From Cutaneotrichosporon cavernicola (taxonomy: Eukaryota; Basidiomycota; Tremellomycetes; Trichosporonales; Trichosporonaceae), in the NCBI RefSeq assembly GCF_030864355.1, contig NC_083394.1:992001-1056000 (forward strand): a stretch of DNA of 64,000 nucleotides, written 5' to 3'. Numbering within the stretch: position 1 is the first letter of the stretch; every line of letters starts with the position of its first letter. Positions 36,033 through 54,727 of this stretch are shown piece by piece. A program made the position numbers and the translations under genes. The notes beneath the pieces were generated by a model. It was not told the origin of the DNA and did no database searches. It saw nothing but the letters and a program-made list of their open reading frames with translations.

Positions 36033-36302
36033 ATGCGGTCCGTGAGGGACGCGCGGACGATAGATTCTTAACGTGTATACATGATGGTTGTGATGAATAG
36101 GTTTTGCTTGCGTACGCTTTGCCCGTAACGCTTGAGTAGCTCGTAGATCCTGGATAACGCGGACTGCAGAAGGCCCACGACGCTGGAGGATGCGTGACTG
36201 TCTTTGTCTCCCGCTTTTGCGACCAGCTATTGTGCTTTAGCCTTATTTGCAGCGCGTGACTCTGAGACTCTTTTGTCCTCTCCAACTCGGATCTGAAGGA
36301 AA

Positions 36303-36386
36303 CGGCTGGAACGTGGCTGGTAGTTGAACCCGGCTGGAACGTGCTGGCGAGTTGAACCCGGCTGGAACGTGCTGGCGAGTTGAACC
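36303..36386. repeat. 28-bp tandem repeat, 3 copies
   Basis: Copies begin at 36303, 36331 and 36359 with a shared core CGGCTGGAACGTG and GAGTTGAACC. The first differs by a few bases. Located in the intergenic region 3' of the BUD4-like gene. Confidence 0.9.
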
Positions 36387-36597
36387 CCGGCCGGAGACGC
36401 AATGCAGTCAGTAGACGCGACGGGGAGATATCTGACTGTGGAGGTGGTGTCTCACCGCTGACCGCCGCACCTCACCGCCTCACCTCCTCACACACACGGA
36501 GTCACGCGACTTTGCTTCCACCGGTCCTCAACCACACGTCAAGCTGCGGCCGAAGAGCGGCCCACAGCCGGCGGCTTGTGCATGTGTTGCGGCAATG

Positions 36598-36695
36598 TGG
36601 AACCAGGACCACGCAACATGGAACCAGGACATGGACAAAGACGCAACACGGAACCAGGACAGCGCAACATGAACCAGGACATGGACAAGACGCAA
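36598..36695. repeat. Degenerate repeat of GGAACCAGGAC and CGCAACA words
   Basis: The words GAACCAGGAC, ACATGGACAA and GACGCAACA recur several times in alternating order over ~100 bp. It looks like a decaying compound minisatellite. Confidence 0.8.
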
Positions 36696-37673
36696 CACTC
36701 TGGCTGCCGTCAGACACCTGCACTGCGGTGAGGGAAGACCGGAGCCCGCCCCCTCCAAGCCACCGCTTGGACCAGGGGTTCAAGGCGACCCGCCACAGGC
36801 GAGGCCCCAAACATCAAAGCAGATGTGGGTCAAAGCTCCCCCCGCATTTGCCGGCCCGATTATGATTAATTACAAGGCCAAACTTGGACTGTGCGCGCAC
36901 GACAAGGGGGCATCGCTCGCCGCGTTTGACAAGCTGGATGGTTCGTCTGTGCGTCCAACCGACTTGAACAAGCTCGAATACGCAATATGCAACACCGCTC
37001 CTCACCCCCGCACCTCACCCCCACAGCCTCACGTCCACAAACCATTCGCGCAAACGGCCATTGCACGCAAGCCAACCCAACTGCCAATGAATAGGCCATT
37101 GCACGCAAGCTGACCCGCCTAACACGTCCAACTCTAACTGCGTGGAATTCATTCACGCCCTGACCTCCCCTTCCCCTTGGATGGAGAGGTTACTCACCAT
37201 CACTATGGACCCCGGGGACGCCCGAGCCTCCGCCCTTGGACCAGTCCTTGGCGCGCCCACGCTCCTCTTTGTCCTCGAATCCCTCCCACTGGCGACCCAT
37301 CTCAAACCCGTTTCCTCGTTCCCCCATTCCCTCGTTCCCTCGTTCCCAGCATATCCCTTGCAAGGCCACGCCAAGAGCCCAAGACGAGGGCTCGCACAAC
37401 ATGCACTGCAATCTGACCTGAGCGGCGCGGTGGCCTCTGTGGCGCTCTGTGGTCCCCCGAAAGTTTCCAACGTTCCCTCCGTACCGATACAACCCGCCAC
37501 AACGTCTCCCAGACTTTCAGCAAGACACACAGACTCATCTAGTCCAAGACCCGCGTGCATCGTGCATCTCCCTCCTCTCCCTCTCCTCGCACTACTCGAC
37601 ACTCGTTTCTTAAACTCTCGCCGCCGGCGTCATCCCCTTCCTAGACGCCCACACAACCACATTCCTTACAACA

Positions 37674-40499
37674 ATGTTAGCGCTCCCAACTGCGCTCGCC
37701 ATCGCCGCCCTCGCCGCGCCGGCCGCGGCGGACATGGCGTCCGGCTACAACGTCCACAACCCCCACCGCCGCCTTGTGCAGCGTGCCGTCACCACCGACG
37801 CCGCCAGCGTCGCCAAGCAGACCTTTGACTTTGTCGTCATTGGTGGTGGTATCGGTGGTCTTGTGGCTGGTGCCCGTCTGGCCGAGTGGTCCAATCAAAC
37901 TGTTCTCATCCTCGAGGCAGGTGGCGATGGGTCTGATGTCGTCCAGGCTCAGACCATCCCTGGTGGGTCATTCTCGATACAAATAGCTAATAAACAGGCT
38001 ACACTTACCACCATGGTGTTGCTTTCGGCTCGCCATACGGCTGGAACTACACAACCAACGTTCAAGCCGAGGCCGGTAATGCTGTCAAGGCCTACCCCCT
38101 CGGCCGCGGTCTCGGCGGTTCCGGTGCCGTCAACGGCATGTTCTGGGGTAAGGCCAGTGCCGTCGAGTACAACTCGTGGTCTGAGAGTACGTCCATTGTT
38201 GGGATACGGCTGACCCAGCCCTCTTCCCTGACGGCAAGTACAAGTGGAACTGGGACAACATGGACGCCGCTATCAAGAAGGCTACCACTCTCCAGCAACC
38301 CGCCCAGGAGCAGAAGGACCAGTTCCAGATCCCCGTCGACCCCTCCGCGCACGGCTCTAGCGGCCCCCTCCAGATCGGCTGGTCCAAGTACATGTACCCC
38401 ATCCTTGCCAACTGGATCCCGTAAGTCGGCCATGGTCGGCGGTCACACGGTCTGGCTGACCCTAGCACTTGGCGCACCCTCGGTCTCCCCATCAGCGACC
38501 ACTCGGCGGGTGACCCCCGTAAGTCTGGAGAATCGCAGCGCTGACAGTAGACGGTGGTACCATTGTTCCCTCGACGATGGACGCTGCCCAGGGTGCGCGC
38601 TCGGACTCGCGCACTGGCTACATTGACAACAACAACTCGCCCAACCTCGTCGTTCTGACGGGTCACCAGGGCACCAAGATTATCTTCTCGGACAAGAAGG
38701 ACAAGAACGGTAACCTCGTTGCTACCGGTGTCCAGTTCGCTGCTGCCGACGGCGCCACCACCTACTCCGTCACCGCCAACAAGGAGGTGATCGTTTCGTG
38801 AGCTCCCACCAACCATCCAGCTGACATCAGCGGCGGCACTATCCACTCGCCCAAGCTTCTCCAGCTCTCGGGTATCGGCCCCAAGGCTCACCTCGAGTCG
38901 CAGGGCGTCACTTCTCTTCTCGACCTCCCCGTCGGCTTCAACCTCCAGGACCACGTCTCCACCTCGGTGGTCTTCAACACTGTGTGAGTAATCTCTGCGG
39001 GATTGCAGCTGACGTCAGTGAGGGCGTCGAGACCTGGGGAGAGCTTTCTACCAACCCCGAGCTCGCTGCCGCTGAGCTTGCCAAGTGGAACGCAGACCGT
39101 TCCGGCAAGTGGACCTATGTCAACGAGGCTACCGGCTACGTCTCGATGGCCGACATTGCTGGCGATGCCGCCAACTCTATTACCGACTCGATTGATGAGG
39201 CTAGCCTCATTGCCCAGCTCTCGGGCCGCCACAACATTCCCACCTCGGTTCAGAAGGGTATGGCTACCCAGTTCGCCCTCCAGAAGAAGTGGATGAAGAC
39301 CAACATTGGCCAGATCGAAATCATTCTCCACATGTGGGGCCCGACCCCCAACTCGCTCGTCCTTCAGTGCGCTCTTCAGCACCCCTTCTCTCGCGGTACC
39401 GTCATGATCAACGGTACCAACCCCTTCAACATGCCCGTCATCAACCCCGACTACTTCTCTGCCTCGGCTGACGCCACGATGATGGAGCACGCCCACGGTT
39501 TCCTCCGCACCTTTGCCACCACCAAGCCCATGGGCGATGTCGTCACCATTGAGATCAGCCCCGGTGCCAACTTCACTGGCGCTGCTCTTCAGGAGTACTT
39601 CCGCACCGGCTCCGGTACCGAGTACCACCCGCTCGGCACATGTGCCATGCTTCCCCAGGCCGACGGTGGTGTCGTTGACACCAACCTCAAGATCTACGGT
39701 ACTGCCAACGTCCGTGTTGTCGACTCGTCGGTTATCCCCATGCACATCTCGTCGCACACCATGGGCACCACTTATGGTGTTGCCGAGTTTGGTGCCGACA
39801 TTATCAAGGCCGAGAACACCAAGGACTTCCTCAACCCCTCGTCGTCGAGCTCGGGCACGACCAAGCCCACCGGCGCCACCACTGACTCGTCCAAGCCCAC
39901 TGGCGCGGCTCCCGCCTCGACCGGCGAGTCGGCCGGCATGTCGACGGGCGCCAAGATCGGCGTCGGTGTCGGTGTCGGTATCGGCGGTGCCGCCCTCCTC
40001 GGTGCTATTGTGAGTTTGCTGCTTACCTCAGAATTGACGTCAGCTCTTCTTCATGTGCCACCGCAAGAAGGACAAGGGTGGTCCCGCTGCCACCGACAAG
40101 ACGTGGTACGAGAACGGCCAGCAGAACAACCAGTGGTCCAACGGTCAGTAAAATCGACTCCTTTTTTTCCCAAATTTCCCAAATTTCCCAATGTTTTCAT
40201 CCTTCCCAACCTGTATTTGCCACCGGGCGACCCGCTGTGAAAAAGGACTCTGTGCAAGGACACTCCCTGAGTTGTATGAGGAGTAGAATAGTGGCTGGGA
40301 TGGATGTGTGAGTAGCTCTGTTCTAACAGCAGACCGTGGCGAGGCGTACCCCATGCACGCGGCAGGTGGCAACAGCTTCCACCAGCGTTCACTTAGCCAC
40401 TCTGGTAGTGTCAGCACTATGGCTACCGCAGACTTGCCCGCCGCAAGGCGGTACGACGAAGGCGGCCGTTACTCGAACGATTCGCGGGGCGTCCTCTAA
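37674..40499 (+). CDS. GMC oxidoreductase with signal peptide and C-terminal membrane anchor
   Basis: Nine exons (37674-37962, 37998-38186, 38219-38420, 38466-38518, 38551-38797, 38831-38983, 39019-40009, 40044-40143, 40333-40499) encode 796 aa. A signal peptide (about residues 1-20) leads to a FAD-binding start, [24 protein letters not shown] signature 1 is [16 protein letters not shown]; signature 2 is [16 protein letters not shown]. Catalytic His candidates lie in YHPLGTCAM and [10 protein letters not shown]. The enzyme is then unlike secreted members: a Ser/Thr/Gly-rich stalk leads to one transmembrane helix ([23 protein letters not shown]) and a ~90-residue cytosolic tail starting with CHRKKDK. 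It should sit at the cell surface with an outward catalytic domain. Alcohol, sugar or aryl-alcohol substrates are possible; H2O2 production is likely if O2 is the acceptor. Confidence 0.9.
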
Positions 40500-40967
40500 G
40501 CCTCTAGTCGTCGGCCCAGCTGTAAACTCACACACGCATTATCATATCATATCATATCTCTCGGGGAATGCTCCGCACACTCTCTTGTTCGTAGGCCTCT
40601 CAGCGCGGCCTTGATGGCCGGCCGAGGGCCACATAGACATTGTACATGCATCGGTTGCTCAGGCCAGTGGGACGCGGTCATTGTGGGCATGCCTGTGGGC
40701 TCGGACCGGGCTGGCACGAGCCTGTGCGTGTGTCGGTGTAGTGTATAGTCGTATTGTCATCCAAGCGGAGGATTTGTGTGTGCTCTGAGCCCATGCGCTC
40801 CGTCAGAAACAACAGGACACGAGCAGTCCAGGTGTCCGCATTCTGGCGGACGGCGACTTTACACGCAGGGGATCTCTGCCTGCACAGTTGCTTGAGTGAG
40901 TCGCTTGAGTGAGTCGCTTGAGTGTGCCGCTTGGGTTTATCTCAAGGAACCAAGAACCACCCACGGC
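40500..40967. other. Convergent intergenic region
   Basis: This lies between the GMC gene and the 3' end of the TEN1-like gene. A short CTTGAGTGAGTCGC repeat occurs at about 40891-40922, and an ATCAT run near 40540. No gene was recognised. Confidence 0.6.
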
Positions 40968-41785
40968 TTAGCCACCCACGGCCAGGTCCCCCCGACACAC
41001 GCTCCCCGGGGGTGGCTCACGCGCCATAGAGACGTGGATGCAATCCAGCACGGCGTCAAGCGGCGGCGTGTACCCGTCTGGAACGATGATCTGGTGTCAA
41101 CTGGAAACGATTTCAGGAGCCTCCCTCCCGCCAAGCGAAGCTCATGTCTCGTTGCCCGGCCTACATCACGTGGAGTCAGCCTACTCCCATGCCCCCCCGT
41201 TCCCTGGAGAAAGACCATATCGGCGGTCTGTAATTCCCTACCGCCTTCCTCCCTAGCTCACCTCTCGTGGCATGTCAGACGCCTCAAGCCAGCCAACGAC
41301 ACTGATCCACTCCCCAGGTCGCAGCGCCAGCGGAGAGCGGGGCGTGCGGGCACCGCCCTCAGGACCAATCGGCTTGGTGAGGGGGCTCTGCGTCGAGGTC
41401 CCTTGCTGCTGTGGTGTTTCCCACCAATCCGCGGACTGGAGGCTAGGATGGCGGCCGAGCAGAACCCTGTCGAGGCTGAGGAAGAGGAGCGGGCGCGGTT
41501 GCGTTGCGTGCGACGTCGCGAGGACGTGGGTTGCCTTGTGGGACTGGTCGAGGGCGAGAATCCTGGTGTCAGCTGGGGTCGTCGGCTCTAAGCCGGGTTG
41601 AGAGGCAGAGTTTGGCGTGGAAGAAGGATGTGAACTCACTGCACCACCATTCGCAGCTTGCGTCCGATGTGGGATGAGGCAACGTTGTGGAGGGAGAGGC
41701 AGAGGGCTGCGGGGGTAAGATCTGTCGGTGGGACGAGGGGTGGTGCGCGAGAGAGCCTGGAAATAGCGGGTTCGGCATCAACCAT
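40968..41785 (-). CDS. TEN1: Putative TEN1-like OB-fold protein (telomere CST complex)
   Basis: Exons 41785-41640, 41562-41262 and 41090-40968 give 189 aa. The pattern resembles a small OB fold: GRKLRMVVQ leading after splicing into ILALDQSHKATHVL, then PLLFLSLDRVLLG, then LRPGEWISVVGWLE. The spacing of these strands is what I associate with Ten1: cap strand, ligand strand, and GEW(V/I)xVxGW near the end. Ten1 works with Stn1 and Cdc13/Ctc1 to cap telomeres and assist C-strand fill-in. The assignment is weak because the family is small and fast evolving; another OB-fold protein (RPA3 or RMI2 type) is possible. The last exon (IIVPDGYTPPLDAVLDCIHVSMARE) and its stop are less certain. Confidence 0.4.
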
Positions 41786-42306
41786 TGTCAATACGGCGTG
41801 CAAGATGAGAAGGAGAGGAGAGGAGAGTGTCTGAGATTGTCGAGGGCACTTGATGGTGTGGTCAGTGTGGGTTGACTGTATTGTTGTTTCTCAAAGACGA
41901 TGGAAGCCGCTGAGAGGACCACGTGGCAAATGGAGTCTCACAGCGAGGTTCATAACGGATGTAGGGGTTAATAACGGATGTAGGATACCCGCGGATACCT
42001 GTCTTTGGTTATTTCCAGCCCGAAGTCATTTGGATGATGAGATGATATTAGAATGAGCAATCCAGTATGTGTCACGCCATTACTATTACCGGCTGCCCCA
42101 TCGCCCACTTCGTCTCTTCTCATTAGCAATCAAGCTTCTCTTCTTGACAACAAACTGCTGATACCGGATACCCGATAGGGAGCAGCGAACCCAGAAGCTG
42201 GAACGACAGATACGGCCCCCATCGGCCTCATCCGAACCTGACCGCTCGAGGGCTAGTTCATAACAAGCACCGTCTTCCTCGCCCGACACCTTTCTCGTCA
42301 ACAATA
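41786..42306. promoter_or_regulatory. Divergent promoter of the TEN1-like and cystinosin-like genes
   Basis: About 520 bp between divergent starts. It contains a direct repeat of AACGGATGTAGG at about 41955 and 41973, and GGATACC words around 41985-42000 and 42161. No TATA box was noted. Confidence 0.5.
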
Positions 42307-43224
42307 ATGGCGAACGCGTGGGACCTCATCTCGTCCGCCTGCGGCGTTATATACTTTACCGCGTGGAGTGCGAGCTTCTACCCTCAGCTCATCCTCAACC
42401 ACAAGCGACGAAGGTGGGTTGCCTCCCTCTGCTTAGCTAGATAGTTGCCTTTGTAGCTGACCCCAGCGCGCTCGGTCTCGCACCGGACTTTGTCGTTGTT
42501 AACCCAATCGGGTTCCTCTGCCTCGCGATCTGGTCGTTCGGCGCCTACTTCTCCGCCACCGCTCGTCGGCAGTATGCCGAGAGGCACGACGGGCACACAC
42601 CCCAAGTCTCCAAATCCGATCTGGCGTTCAGCGCGCATGCCCTCCTCCTCTCAACACTTACGCTCATCCAGAGCGCGTGGCTATTCTATCGTGCCCACCG
42701 CGCACGCAAGAATGTTGCAGAGGACAGCCTCCTCGTGGGCCGGATGGACCGAGCGCCAGTCGCACCACACCGCGTCACTAGAGTGGCATTGTTGGTAATG
42801 GGGCTTGCGTCGCTCTGGGTCGGCATGAGCACGTTGCTCGGCCGGACTGAGCTTCTCGACTTTCTCTATTTCGCGAGTAGCCTCAAGATCGCCATCACTG
42901 CAATCAAGTACACCCCCCAGCTCATCCTCAACTCCAAGCTCAAGACCGTGCGCGGGTTCGCGATAACCACCATTCTTGCCGTGAGCTTTTTTTCTCGTTG
43001 TCAGCTGACAGCAGGACCTCACTGGCGGGATCTTCTCCCTCGCTCAGCTCGTCATCTCGAGCGTGTTTATCGATGGGCAGGTGGCGGGCATCTGGGCCAA
43101 CCCCGGTAAGCTTGGTCTCTCGATGTTGACGATCATGTTCGACATTGCGTTCATCGTGCAGCACTACGTGCTCTACCCGAACGCGGGGGACGAGAGCGAT
43201 GAAGAGTACGAGGATGACGCGTAG
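42307..43224 (+). CDS. CTNS: Cystinosin-like lysosomal/vacuolar PQ-loop transporter
   Basis: Exons 42307-42413, 42467-42980 and 43015-43224 encode 276 aa. Cystinosins export cystine with protons from the vacuole or lysosome. Two PQ loops are visible: SFYPQLILNHKRR.S near the N-terminus and KYTPQLILNSKLKT near residue 195. About seven hydrophobic helices fit the family. The C-terminal block DLTGGIFSLAQL...NPGKLGLSMLTIMFDIAFIVQHYVLY is characteristic; it is formed across the last 34-nt intron. The cytosolic tail is short and acidic (DESDEEYEDDA) without an obvious GYxxphi sorting signal. Yeast has the distant relative Ers1. The start gives MANAWDLISSACGVIYF directly at the first helix. Confidence 0.9.
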
Positions 43225-43415
43225 ACGTGTAATCGAGTGTAGACACACCACGGATCCGTGTTGTATATGTTTCGTTCCGTGCATACTTCTTACGCCCTTT
43301 CCGATGCCGTGGGGCACTGTTGGTAATCACATGATGGGGCAGAGCACTTTACTCGCACACAAACCCAAGACCCATGCATTGCTTCTATCTCCATTACCAG
43401 ATCGCCTCTGGGCCA

Positions 43416-44629
43416 CTACCAGAACCGCCCGCTCAACGCGTCGCCGAATCCCTGACAGGGGTCCTGCAGCTCGGCAAAGTTGGCGAGCAACGGCGTTACG
43501 CTCGTGTAGCCGTGGTAGAACGCCCACGCGTCAGTGCCCTCTGGCACAGCGTCAGGGGAGGGGTGGAGTAGGGGGTGGAAGTTGGGTGCGAAGCGGAAGC
43601 GCAGCGGTCCATCCGTGTCCTTGACGCTCTCGGCGTCGTCGGCCTGCTGCACCTTGTCGGCGGCGCTCCAGTTGGTCTCCTCCTGTGGCGGCTTTTGCGT
43701 CGGCACAAACAGCTGCCCGTACGTGTTACGCCACATGGTTGTGAAGCACACCTTACGGTTTTCGCGCTCAATGGCCTCCGTGACCAGCGGCACGTTGACG
43801 CTGTATACCTGTACTGGCTTCCTCTTCGACTCGTCTTCCCAGCCCCAGTCGTCAAAGAGGCGCTTGCACACGCCTACCGCCACCTCATGGGCGAGTTCTA
43901 GCGCGCGAGGAGGCACAGGTCGCTCTACCACGCCGTAACTGAGAGCAATGGAGGGCATAAATGTGCGCGACTTGCCATCTGGTCCTGTAATGGGAACGGC
44001 AAGCGCGCCAGCCATTGCCGCCCCGATTGTGCCAGAGCTCAGCGCGAACGCCGCCGACGAGTTGCGTCCGTCTGCGGTAAGCTCAAGTACTGGGGGGTCT
44101 TTGCTCACGATTGGGTCCCGATATTAACATGTCCACCTCGCCGGGATACAGGTTGTGCAGCCCAATGTTGCTGCACGTTGCTGGTGTCTGGCGTGAGCAC
44201 GTAAACAAGGGCCCCTGCTCACCCCGTTGAGGAGGACCCATTCCATCGTCTCGCCCTCTTTCAATGGCCGGCGCGTCGTCGTGATCTCTCCCTGCCGTCC
44301 ATCGGGTTCTGGGGTCAGTGGCGCCCCATGATTAACGTGCCGAGTGGGTAGAAGAAGCTCGCGGCGATGATCTGGTTGATGGCAAAGCCCTTCCCGACCC
44401 TGATGTTAGCCCTGTCAAGCGGCCAACCCACCAAGACCGTTGACCATCGGGAATCACCACGCGCACCTCCCAGCCTAGATCCTTGATGAGCTGCTTTGCG
44501 AACTGGAATATGTTGGGCGAATGGTCCGAAGGTGGTCCGTCGTCGTTCTGGGTGAGCTACCTCTTGGATTGATCGGCTCACAGTAAGAAGAACGACTGGA
44601 CGCTTGCCGAGCGTGGGGACTGGTGCCAT
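43416..44629 (-). CDS. SurE-type survival protein phosphatase (PBY1 N-terminal-like)
   Basis: Six exons (44629-44582, 44547-44432, 44399-44341, 44308-44223, 44187-44109, 44071-43416) give 347 aa. SurE enzymes are metal-dependent nucleoside monophosphate or acid phosphatases. The N-terminal motif TNDDGPPSDHSPNIFQF supplies the metal-binding Asp pair. Other family blocks appear only after splicing: GWEVRVVIPDGQRSWVGKGFAI, EGETMEWVLLNGTPATCSNIGLHNLYPGE, and SGPNHGRNSSAAFALSSGTIGAAM. The third intron (44340-44309) seems to use a GC donor (GCACGT) with a normal CTGACCCCAG end; without it the frame breaks. No tubulin-tyrosine-ligase domain follows, so this is a stand-alone SurE protein. Its start is ~400 bp from PRP8, divergently. 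Confidence 0.85.
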
Positions 44630-45037
44630 TGTGCAAGGAGTAACGAGTGGAGTGGCGATGATGTGAGAAGAGGGATGAGGGGGTAGTGAGAGTAGTGATG
44701 GGAGGCGGTTGGAGTACGATGGTCCAGGCCCAGAACGCCGGACGCCGGAGTATGATTCAAGCCGGTCAGGACCGATGATGGCGACACCACTTGAATAATC
44801 CCTGACTTATCCGTGCTGGTCCTGATCAGTTCATTCAAGTGGAGGTTGAAATAAGCCATAAAAACCTTGTCATTTAGATATGAAACCAAATTCCATATCT
44901 GCCACAGTGTTTAAATGCCGAATTACCGACTTGATCTTGACGCTCAGCGTTGACTGCCTCGAAGTTGCCACTCAGACGACATCGAAATCCCTAAACACCC
45001 CATCATAACCCCCACCCACATCCACTCGGTGCTCGCC
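44630..45037. promoter_or_regulatory. Divergent promoter of the SurE-like gene and PRP8
   Basis: About 410 bp separates the two starts. The middle is AT-richer than the surrounding genes; the segment before PRP8 is rich in CCCACC. No TATA box was evident. Confidence 0.5.
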
Positions 45038-53087
<8,050 letters not shown>

Positions 53088-53609
53088 TGTGTCCGTTAGA
53101 AAAGAATCCCGTCCATCGGGTAGCAATGTTTGTATTTTATAGTCTCAATGCACAGAGTCGCATCGGTCGCGGGAGTACCGGCGCGGCATCAGCTGGGTGG
53201 GTTGTTGAGCCTGGGGTGGGCTTCCACCACGCGTTCATCTCAATATCAGTTGAGCCGAGCGGGCCTCGGAGGCCGTACAGAAATCAGCGAACTACGGTGA
53301 GGGCGGGACGATGATGCCGCTGATAAACTGCTAAACTAGTTGATGACGGTTGTCGGTTGTCACCGAAGAGGCCTTTGTCAGAGAGAAATGCTGTAGTCTG
53401 TAGTCTCCAAGTGATGAATGCGTTTTAACGCATCACATCCATCCACATCATCTTCTACTCTATTCTATTATCCATTCTCAACCCTTTCGATAACCATCCC
53501 ATCCCCCGGCGCATCATCCAACGCTAGCGACCTTACGCTACGCATCATCCAACGCTAGCGACCTTGCGCTACCCATTACCCATTACATTCCCCATCCTCC
53601 CCACTCACC
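53088..53609. other. Intergenic region between PRP8 and SYM1
   Basis: About 520 bp, carrying the PRP8 3' end and the SYM1 promoter. It contains a perfect-spacing 31-bp direct repeat (53511-53572), just before the SYM1 start. No other gene was recognised. Confidence 0.6.
53511..53572. repeat. 31-bp direct repeat, 2 adjacent copies
   Basis: The 31-bp unit starts at 53511 and 53542 with a single A/G difference; its core is CAACGCTAGCGACCTT, containing the palindrome CGCTAGCG. It lies 38-99 bp upstream of the SYM1 start codon. Confidence 0.93.
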
Positions 53610-54649
53610 ATGGCTTCCCTCCTCAGGTCGTATGGGTCGTTCATGACCCGCAGACCGTTCCTCGGCAACATTGTTTCGGCTGTTGTGAGTAGCTATTCAG
53701 TAGTTACAGAGTAGCTATTCAGTACAGAGCTGACTCCAGGCATTATTCGGTGCCGGCGACGGTGGGCGGCTGCAATTTGCGCTCGCTGACAAACAGTTAT
53801 TGCCCAGCAGGCGGTGGAGAAGAAGGGGTGGAGCAAGCATGACTGGGCGCGGACGGGGTGAGCTTGTCTCTCTTGACTTGTCGCACGGCGCTGACGCCTG
53901 AACTCACTGCTGATCCCATCTTGACCTTGATTTCCGCTGCACAAACCTCACCTCACTCACCCAAATTCGCAACCTCTATTCGCACACCGTAATCGCACGC
54001 ACTCGCATCGACTTTGTTGTCCGTGCCCAGTCGCATCGTCACCTGGGGAGGCGTATTCTTCGCACCAGCCGTGACGGCTTGGTTCCAGGTACTTAACAAG
54101 GTGCCCATGACCAACATGGTCAAAGGGACCGCCATCCGTGTGGGCCTGGACCAGTTCGTGGCGGCGCCCATTGTGCTGTCGTGTGAGTGCAGTTTGGCGT
54201 GGTCGATAGCCTCTAGCTTCCGCCATCATGTGGGATCCGCTGACAACACCAGGCTTCTACACCGTCATGACGCTGCTCGAGGGCAAGGACTTGGCTACCG
54301 CAAAGGAAAAGGCCGAGAAGGTGAGCTGCTCAGGCGTCGCAAACTGACAGCAGAACATCTGGCCTACTCTCAAGGTAAACTGGTCGCTGTGAGTAATTAG
54401 GGAGTAAAGGTCACCATACTCTGTTTGACGTTGCTTGCGGACCGCTGACCCCAGCTTCGTCCCCGTCCAGGCCATCAACCAGAGCGTAAGTTCCGAGGCC
54501 CATACACAACTGACAGCCAGGTCGTCCCCCTCCACTACCGCCTGGTGGTGATCAACGTCGTCAACCTGTTCTTCAACACCTTCCTCTCCCTCCAGAATGC
54601 CAAGGGCGACGTCAATGTACCCAGCCCAAAGCCAAGTTCGGCACGATGA
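53610..54649 (+). CDS. SYM1: Mpv17/PMP22 family protein (SYM1)
   Basis: Eight exons (53610-53684, 53740-53761, 53797-53857, 54031-54182, 54253-54320, 54354-54388, 54455-54485, 54521-54649) give 190 aa, the family's usual length. Sym1/Mpv17 sits in the inner mitochondrial membrane and affects metabolite flux and mtDNA stability. Family motifs appear after splicing: PFLGNIVSAVALFGAGDVIAQQ, RIVTWGGVFFAPAVTAWFQ, KVPMTNMVKGTAIRVGLDQFVAAPIVLS, and NIWPTLKVNWSLFVPVQAINQ...VPLHYRLVVINVVNLFFNTFLS near the end. Four hydrophobic segments are visible. It may equally be a peroxisomal Pmp22-type paralogue. Exon sizes down to 22, 31 and 35 nt make this one of the most fragmented genes here. The end reads through to a stop 16 codons after the last block. 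Confidence 0.88.
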
Positions 54650-54727
54650 GCTGACCACCTCTGGGCATAGAATAGACGCCCTAGACGCACATTCCAGACT
54701 CTGATGCCATGCATATCGTACAACAGT
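54650..54727. other. Short convergent spacer
   Basis: Only 78 bp separate the SYM1 and BRE2 stop codons, so their 3' untranslated regions almost certainly overlap as antisense RNAs. Confidence 0.6.

Larger units (their letters stand above)
36033..37673. other. Long repeat-bearing intergenic region
   Basis: About 1.6 kb between the BUD4-like and GMC oxidoreductase genes. It has a 28-bp array (36303-36386), a degenerate GGAACCAGGAC/CGCAACA array (about 36598-36695) and a CCATTGCACGCAAGC direct repeat near 37060 and 37093. The end, before the GMC start, is C/T rich with CTCGTTCCC repeats near 37325-37350. Frames here are repeat-derived; no gene was recognised. Confidence 0.6.

Noticed and set aside
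36740..36800. tRNA-like B box (GGTTCAAGG) in the intergenic region
   Set aside because: No matching A box or cloverleaf could be folded around it by eye.
36380..36865. 161-codon open frame 3' of the BUD4-like gene
   Set aside because: It is built largely from the two intergenic repeat arrays and has low-complexity Thr/Arg/His composition.
44335..44350. Frameshift or pseudogene in the SurE-like gene
   Set aside because: A 32-nt GC-AG intron with a typical CTGACCCCAG end restores the frame, and all other family blocks are intact. A sequencing error remains possible.
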